Origin: JABDJL01 sp047614505 | GTDB lineage: Bacteria > Pseudomonadota > Gammaproteobacteria > Xanthomonadales > SZUA-36 | DNA: 28,336 nucleotides | NCBI GenBank assembly: GCA_047614505.1 | Contig: JBLHGQ010000024.1 | Coordinates: forward strand, 1-28,336 | Reading direction: 5' to 3' | In this document: positions 24,353-28,336 of the stretch, one piece after another | Layout: the number at the start of each line of letters is the position of its first letter | Position numbering within the stretch: the first letter of the stretch is position 1 | Notes under the pieces: generated by a model | What the model saw: the letters and a program-made list of their open reading frames with translations, nothing else | What the model was told of the DNA's origin: nothing | Database searches by the model: none | Program-made: the position numbers and the translations under genes

Positions 24353-25673
24353 ACTTGCCAACAAAAGCATAGGCATTCTGGGCTCGGGCCGTGAAGGCCA
24401 GGCGGCCTGGCGCTGGCTGAGAATGCATTTCCCGCAAAAACTGATCTGTATTTATGATGAAGGCCCTGCCAATGCTACACACGAAGCAATTTTTGATGGC
24501 CCTGATGATCGACTGATAAACGGTCCGTTTGAAATTGAGCAGCTCGCCGTTCACGATGTTCTCATTCGCTCTCCTGGCATCAGTCCATACCGGGGTGAGC
24601 TTCTTGCCATTAAAGCTAGAGGTATTCGGTTCACTTCAGCCAGCAATCTGTGGTTTACGCAACATCCAAAGGCAAAAACGATTTGCATTACCGGTACAAA
24701 AGGTAAAAGCACAACAGCCTCACTAGTAACTCATTTACTTTCAGGGCATGGTTTTAAAGTGCAGTTGGCAGGAAACATTGGTCAGCCATTGCTCGGTTGT
24801 AACGATCTTGATGTGGATTGGTGGGTAATCGAATTGTCCAGCTACCAGCTAGTTGACCTTGACGCCAAGCCGCATGTCGCGGTCATTCTCAATCTAAGCG
24901 ATGAACATCTTGACTGGCATGGTGGCAGCCAGGCATATCAGGATGACAAATTAAAAATTACCAGGCTGCAAGCTGATCACGTACTGGCAAATAGCAAAGA
25001 CGATTTGCTGTTCAAGCGCCTCTCGGAACACGGCGAAATCAGGTGGTTTGGTAATGAAACCGGGTTCCACGTCAAAGACAATACACTCTGGGACCAAAAT
25101 AGAGCATTTAGAGACATTCCGAGAGATTCATTGCGTGGCCGGCATAATCTTGCCAATTTAGCGGCGGCATTAAGTGTTTTGCGAATTGTTGGCCTGGAAG
25201 TGGAAAACCCTGCGGCGAGCCTGTCAACTTTCAAGGCGTTACCGCACCGGCTTCAACCTTTGGGACGCCTCAATGGTATTTATTTTATCAATGACAGCCT
25301 TTCCACCACACCGATTGCAACCTTAGCCGCTTTGGAAGCGCTTCAAGAGGAGCGTATCATTCTGTTGGCAGGTGGAATGGACCGTGGTCTTGATTGGCGG
25401 CCCTACGTGCCGCAAATTAAGGAATTATCTCCTTATGCAGTTATTTGCCTGCCCGATAATGGGTCAAAAATTGAAAAAGTGCTCAAAGAAGAAGGATTTC
25501 AACCTGAAGGCGGAATACAATGCGCTGCCGATTTGTCTTCTGCAATGAAAATGTTACCGGGATTGGCGAGGCAAGGTGATACGGTTTTGCTCTCTCCCGG
25601 CGCTCCGAGCTTCCCGCATTTTCGGGATTACGAGGACCGGGGCAAGCAGTTCGCACAGTTGGCGGGCTTATAA
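24339..25673 (+). CDS. murD2: MurD2, UDP-MurNAc-L-Ala-L-glutamate ligase
   Basis: This 444-residue Mur ligase has an N-terminal Rossmann-like domain (GILGSGREG, residues 12-20), the Mur ATP loop GTKGKSTT (119-126), a central domain with NLSDEHLDWHGG and its following lysine (DDKLKI), then HNLANLAAAL. The C-terminal domain has PHRLQPLGRLNGIYFINDSLSTTP and LLSPGAPSFPHF. By homology to MurD it joins glutamate to UDP-MurNAc-L-Ala. Paired with MurL it would use L-Glu, not D-Glu, with epimerisation afterwards. Sequence alone cannot separate MurD from MurD2; the overlap with murL is the argument. It is the last gene of lysC-murL-murD2, and no terminator is obvious after it. Confidence 0.88.
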   Translation: MLLSELANKSIGILGSGREGQAAWRWLRMHFPQKLICIYDEGPANATHEAIFDGPDDRLINGPFEIEQLAVHDVLIRSPGISPYRGELLAIKARGIRFTSASNLWFTQHPKAKTICITGTKGKSTTASLVTHLLSGHGFKVQLAGNIGQPLLGCNDLDVDWWVIELSSYQLVDLDAKPHVAVILNLSDEHLDWHGGSQAYQDDKLKITRLQADHVLANSKDDLLFKRLSEHGEIRWFGNETGFHVKDNTLWDQNRAFRDIPRDSLRGRHNLANLAAALSVLRIVGLEVENPAASLSTFKALPHRLQPLGRLNGIYFINDSLSTTPIATLAALEALQEERIILLAGGMDRGLDWRPYVPQIKELSPYAVICLPDNGSKIEKVLKEEGFQPEGGIQCAADLSSAMKMLPGLARQGDTVLLSPGAPSFPHFRDYEDRGKQFAQLAGL

Positions 25674-25693
25674 AGTTGAATTAAAAAGATGCA

Positions 25694-25769
25694 GAGATCG
25701 CGGGCGAAGGGTGAGGAGTGTAATAAAACCCAAGTTTGGAGTGAGGGAGAAACCAAAACCCGCGACCTC
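25694..25769. repeat. Inverted repeat in the murD2-ppiB gap
   Basis: GAGATCGCGGG (25694-25704) and CCCGCGACCTC (25759-25769) are complementary at 10 of 11 positions around a 54-base loop. No T-tract follows. It could fold in mRNA or be a relic of a repeat. The 160-base gap has no gene; GGAG precedes ppiB. Confidence 0.4.
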
Positions 25770-25833
25770 TTGTTAACTACGACCGCCGTTTAAGCGGAAA
25801 AGTTTCAATACTGGATAAAATCCTGGAGTTATT

Positions 25834-26352
25834 ATGAATGATATAAATAGCCCGATCAAGGCTGAAATGAACACATCCAAAGGGGTGATCAATTTGGAAC
25901 TGTATGCCGAGCATGCGCCGGTTACAGTGAGTAACTTTATCAATTTGGCGAATCGTGGCTATTACGATGGTTTGAATTTCCACCGGGTTATATCGGATTT
26001 CATGGTCCAGGGCGGGTGCCCTCAGGGATCAGGTACCGGTGGCCCGGGTTACCAGTTCGAAGATGAATGTCATTCTGACATGAAACATGACCGTCCCGGT
26101 ATCTTGTCCATGGCCAATGCAGGTCCATCTACCAACGGTAGCCAGTTCTTTATTACCCATATCGAAACGCCATGGCTTGACGGTCGCCATACTGTCTTTG
26201 GTGCAATTCTTTCGACTGAAGATCAGGCTGTGGTTGATGCAATCAGAATGGGTGATAGCCTGGATTCGGTCAGGATCAGTGGTGGCGATAGCCTGCTTGA
26301 GAGCCACTCAGAAAGACTGGCGCAGTGGAATAAGGTACTTGATGCCCGTTAG
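25834..26352 (+). CDS. ppiB: Cyclophilin-type peptidyl-prolyl cis-trans isomerase
   Basis: This 172-residue cyclophilin catalyses proline isomerisation in protein folding. The active-site segment is FHRVISDFMVQGG with the catalytic Arg51. Other conserved parts are the NGSQFFIT block (101-108) and the TPWLDGRHTVFG block (112-123). No signal peptide precedes the domain, so it is cytoplasmic like PpiB (E. coli PpiB is 164 residues). The ATG lies 6 bases after GGAG. It converges with ispB with only 14 bases between them, so read-through antisense is possible. Neighbour murD2 is 160 bases upstream, leaving room for an own promoter. Confidence 0.92.
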   Translation: MNDINSPIKAEMNTSKGVINLELYAEHAPVTVSNFINLANRGYYDGLNFHRVISDFMVQGGCPQGSGTGGPGYQFEDECHSDMKHDRPGILSMANAGPSTNGSQFFITHIETPWLDGRHTVFGAILSTEDQAVVDAIRMGDSLDSVRISGGDSLLESHSERLAQWNKVLDAR

Positions 26353-26366
26353 GGAAAGGTAAGCAA

Positions 26367-27392
26367 CTAATTGGTGCGGCGGTAGCTGTAATTTGCAAGA
26401 TCCTGCAGTGCCGCCTGCCATTTTGAAGGCGGTAACAAATCGATACTTTGTAAAGCTGCCTCAGCTTGTGATTGGGCACTACTCATCGCAGAATCCAAAG
26501 CGCCGGTAGTTCTGATGACATTCAATACATCTTCCAGGCAAGCACTGCCGCCGTCGCGAATCGCCCTATCAATCAATGACTTCCCTGTTGCATCACTGGC
26601 AGCACGCGCGTAAATCAGGGGCAGTGTAGGTTTGCCTTCAGCAAGATCATCACCGACGTTTTTACCCAGGGAATTGAAGTCACCCGTATAGTCCAAAACA
26701 TCATCTGTGATCTGGAATGCCAACCCCAATTTATTACCAAATTTGGACAGGCCAGCCTCAGTTAATTGGTCGGATTCCGCCAGAATTGCGCCCAGGCGAC
26801 AGGCAGCTTCAAACAGCTTGGCAGTTTTGTTTTCAATGACCTTGAAGTAGCTTGCCTCGCTGATCTCAGGGTCTCCGAGGTTCAGCAGTTGCAATACCTC
26901 GCCTTCAGCAATTGTGTTGGTGGCATCAGCCATGATCTGCATAACACGCATTGAATCAATAGCGACCATCATTTGAAAACTGCGTGAATAAAGAAAATCC
27001 CCAACCAGGACGCTGGCGGCATTGCCCCAAACTGCATGGGCAGTCTGCTTACCTCGTCGTACCTCTGATTCATCAACCACATCATCGTGCAAAAGTGTTG
27101 CGGTATGAATGAACTCAATGATCGCAGCAAGAGGAATATGACGATCGCCTTGGTAGCCACAGGCTCTGGCGCTCAATATCATCAGCATCGGCCGCAGTCG
27201 TTTTCCGCCGCCGGAAACAATGTAATTGGCCACCTGATTGATGAGTACGACTTCTGAATGCAGGCTTTCATGGATAAATTCATCCACTTTTGCCATGTCA
27301 GGAGCGCACAGGTCCAGTACCGCCTGAAGGGGGTATGGCGACTCAATTGACTTATCCAAATTTGTTTGTTTCTGCGTCAAGCAATACTCCAT
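26367..27392 (-). CDS. ispB: Polyprenyl (probably octaprenyl) diphosphate synthase
   Basis: This trans-prenyltransferase elongates farnesyl diphosphate with isopentenyl diphosphate to make the quinone side chain. The two aspartate-rich sites are present: DDVVD (103-107, in LLHDDVVDESEVRRGK) and DDVLD (230-234, in QITDDVLDYTGD). The N-terminal NYIVSGGGKRLRPM and the family ending are typical. The 341 residues from ATG 27392 fit the family; a GTG at 27425 would add eleven residues of unlikely character. Neither start has a strong ribosome site. It reads away from ssb. Chain length cannot be read with certainty from sequence; octaprenyl is inferred from similarity to IspB. Confidence 0.9.
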   Translation of the reverse strand: MEYCLTQKQTNLDKSIESPYPLQAVLDLCAPDMAKVDEFIHESLHSEVVLINQVANYIVSGGGKRLRPMLMILSARACGYQGDRHIPLAAIIEFIHTATLLHDDVVDESEVRRGKQTAHAVWGNAASVLVGDFLYSRSFQMMVAIDSMRVMQIMADATNTIAEGEVLQLLNLGDPEISEASYFKVIENKTAKLFEAACRLGAILAESDQLTEAGLSKFGNKLGLAFQITDDVLDYTGDFNSLGKNVGDDLAEGKPTLPLIYARAASDATGKSLIDRAIRDGGSACLEDVLNVIRTTGALDSAMSSAQSQAEAALQSIDLLPPSKWQAALQDLANYSYRRTN

Positions 27393-27718
27393 CTGCAACG
27401 ACGAATTATAGATGAGACCGGGCACTGGTTCTGTGAAATTTTTCGCTTAGTCGTCATGTTTGACTGTAAGACGGCTCTATTGTAATTTGAGGACAGTCAC
27501 TGGATCTAATTTCCTACAGAAAAAACATGTAACAGTAGGCTGAAGGTATTTACACCGCAGTGTATTCTTGAAAAATAATATTTTGAGACAAAATGTTAAT
27601 CAGCAAACTGATATGTCTGTGTTAAACTTTACGGTCAGTTTACAGCCCTTAATTTACGTTGGTTTTAATTCAGATTTTTGGCATGGTGAACACAGATTCG
27701 CCAACCTGGAGACTCTAG
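27393..27718. other. Divergent intergenic region between ispB and ssb
   Basis: This AT-rich gap should hold promoters for both genes. I see no convincing -35/-10 pair, no LexA box of the CTGT-N8-ACAG form, and no RNA gene. The only local symmetry I note is ATCAG-CAAA-CTGAT near 27599-27612. The rplU/rpmA pair that often stands beside ispB in gammaproteobacteria is not here. Confidence 0.55.
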
Positions 27719-28183
27719 ATGGCACGAGGTATCAATAAAGTAATTCTGGTCGGAAATCTGGGCAAGGACCCGGAAATTAGATATACAGCCGGTGGCGCAG
27801 CAATAGCAAACATTACTATTGCTACATCAGAATCCTGGCGGGATAAACAGTCCGGTGAAAAACAGGAAAAAACCGAGTGGCATCGCGTTGTGTTCTTTAG
27901 TCGCCTTGCAGAAATCGTCGGTGAATATTTGAAAAAGGGCTCGCAGGTTTATGTCGAAGGCCGGCTTCAAACGCGCAAATGGCAGGATAAGTCGGGTCAG
28001 GACAGGTACACCACTGAGATCGTCGCAAATGAAATGCAAATGCTTGGCGGAAGGGGCGAAGGAGGCGGTGGATCATCGCAGGGTGGCGGAGGCTTCAGGA
28101 AGCCGGAGTCGGCTCAGGCGCCTGCTGGGCAGGCTGCACCAAAAGTTGAGGAAGATTTTCCGGACGATGATATTCCGTTCTGA
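27719..28183 (+). CDS. ssb: Single-stranded DNA-binding protein
   Basis: This 154-residue SSB binds ssDNA as a tetramer during replication, repair and recombination. The OB-fold runs from the N-terminal NKVILVGNLGKDPEIRYT through WHRVVFFSRLAEIVGEYLKKGSQVYVEGRLQTRKW. A Gly/Gln/Ala-rich flexible linker follows, and the acidic tip DDDIPF at the end is the docking site for partner proteins. GGAG lies 7 bases before the ATG. Its linker is short compared with E. coli SSB (178 residues). No uvrA adjoins it, as in many gammaproteobacteria; instead it stands next to ispB and is followed 79 bases later by a nucleotide-sugar gene. Confidence 0.97.
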   Translation: MARGINKVILVGNLGKDPEIRYTAGGAAIANITIATSESWRDKQSGEKQEKTEWHRVVFFSRLAEIVGEYLKKGSQVYVEGRLQTRKWQDKSGQDRYTTEIVANEMQMLGGRGEGGGGSSQGGGGFRKPESAQAPAGQAAPKVEEDFPDDDIPF

Positions 28184-28262
28184 TTGGCTTGTAATATCTA
28201 TTCCTGAATCGCCGGTTAATTGCCGGTCCTGAAACCCCAGTATTGGGAAAACCGGATAATAA

Positions 28263-28336
28263 ATGATGAAAACCCTGCTGGTCACAGGCGGTGCTGGTTT
28301 TATTGGCGGTAACTTTGTCTTGCGCGCTCTGCAATC
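28263..28336 (+). CDS. rfbB: NAD-dependent dehydratase/epimerase, probably dTDP-glucose 4,6-dehydratase (3' cut by window edge)
   Basis: Only 24 codons are visible, reading MMKTLLVTGGAGFIGGNFVLRALQ. TGGAGFIG is the NAD-binding Rossmann motif of extended short-chain dehydrogenases, and GNFVLRAL after it is most like RfbB/RmlB. That enzyme makes dTDP-4-keto-6-deoxyglucose for rhamnose and related surface sugars. With so little sequence, other sugar-nucleotide dehydratases or epimerases stay possible. Two ATGs lie in tandem (28263 and 28266); no strong ribosome site precedes them. Confidence 0.65.
   Translation, partial: MMKTLLVTGGAGFIGGNFVLRALQ

Noticed and set aside
27426..27718. SOS/LexA box upstream of ssb
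   Set aside because: I looked for CTGT-N8-ACAG; TGTCTGTG and GTTTACAG are present but not with the required spacing.
1..28336. CRISPR arrays, tRNA or rRNA genes, integrases, transposases
   Set aside because: None seen by inspection on either strand; the tandem repeats found are single short doublets.

Overview
The window looks like chromosomal DNA of a Gram-negative gammaproteobacterium. It encodes TonB-dependent and RND envelope systems, lipoproteins with lipoboxes, SUF Fe-S assembly, and a MurL-MurD2 pair (an alternative D-glutamate route best known from Xanthomonadales). The large membrane-anchored TolB/TPR proteins are of a kind common in marine gammaproteobacteria. A Xanthomonadales- or Woeseiaceae-like lineage is an inference from gene content only.

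Layout. 1-2190 (+): the end of sufD and all of sufS. 2199-2280: a long palindrome plus a small tandem repeat. 2278-5151 (-): a TonB-dependent receptor. 5253-6751: a rearrangement scar where a 5'-truncated TPR gene (-) meets the last strand of an outer-membrane barrel gene (+). 6756-7442 (-): a potassium-channel-like protein. 7540-13389 (+): a candidate operator, an RND efflux adaptor, an RND permease, and an MltF-like lytic transglycosylase split by a 5-bp tandem duplication. 13449-15996: a (+) lipoprotein, then on (-) a polytopic membrane protein and a coupled DUF4136/DUF3313 pair. 16155-18206 (-): an intact TolB/TPR protein, paralogous to the truncated copy at 5253. 18271-18324: a perfect 54-bp palindrome, twin of the one at 2199. 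18333-20369 (-): an EF-G-like GTPase. 20544-21071 (+): a glycine-zipper envelope protein, followed by a gene-free 500 bp holding a highly structured palindromic element and a rho-independent terminator. 21573-25673 (+): lysC-murL-murD2 with overlapping ends. 25834-26352 (+): cyclophilin. 26367-27392 (-): polyprenyl diphosphate synthase, divergent from ssb (27719-28183, +). The right edge enters a dTDP-glucose dehydratase-like gene.

How the genes fit together. lysC-murL-murD2 is the clearest functional unit. Aspartokinase starts the route to meso-DAP. MurD2 adds L-Glu to UDP-MurNAc-L-Ala, and MurL epimerises that residue to D-Glu. All three therefore feed the peptidoglycan stem peptide. The RND adaptor and permease form a pump without an adjacent outer-membrane channel. 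Several other genes concern the envelope.

The most unusual signals are the double-truncation scar at about 6617, the AGTAC duplication that breaks the transglycosylase, the paired long palindromes, and the structured element at 21138-21297. No tRNA, rRNA, CRISPR array, integrase or transposase gene was seen.
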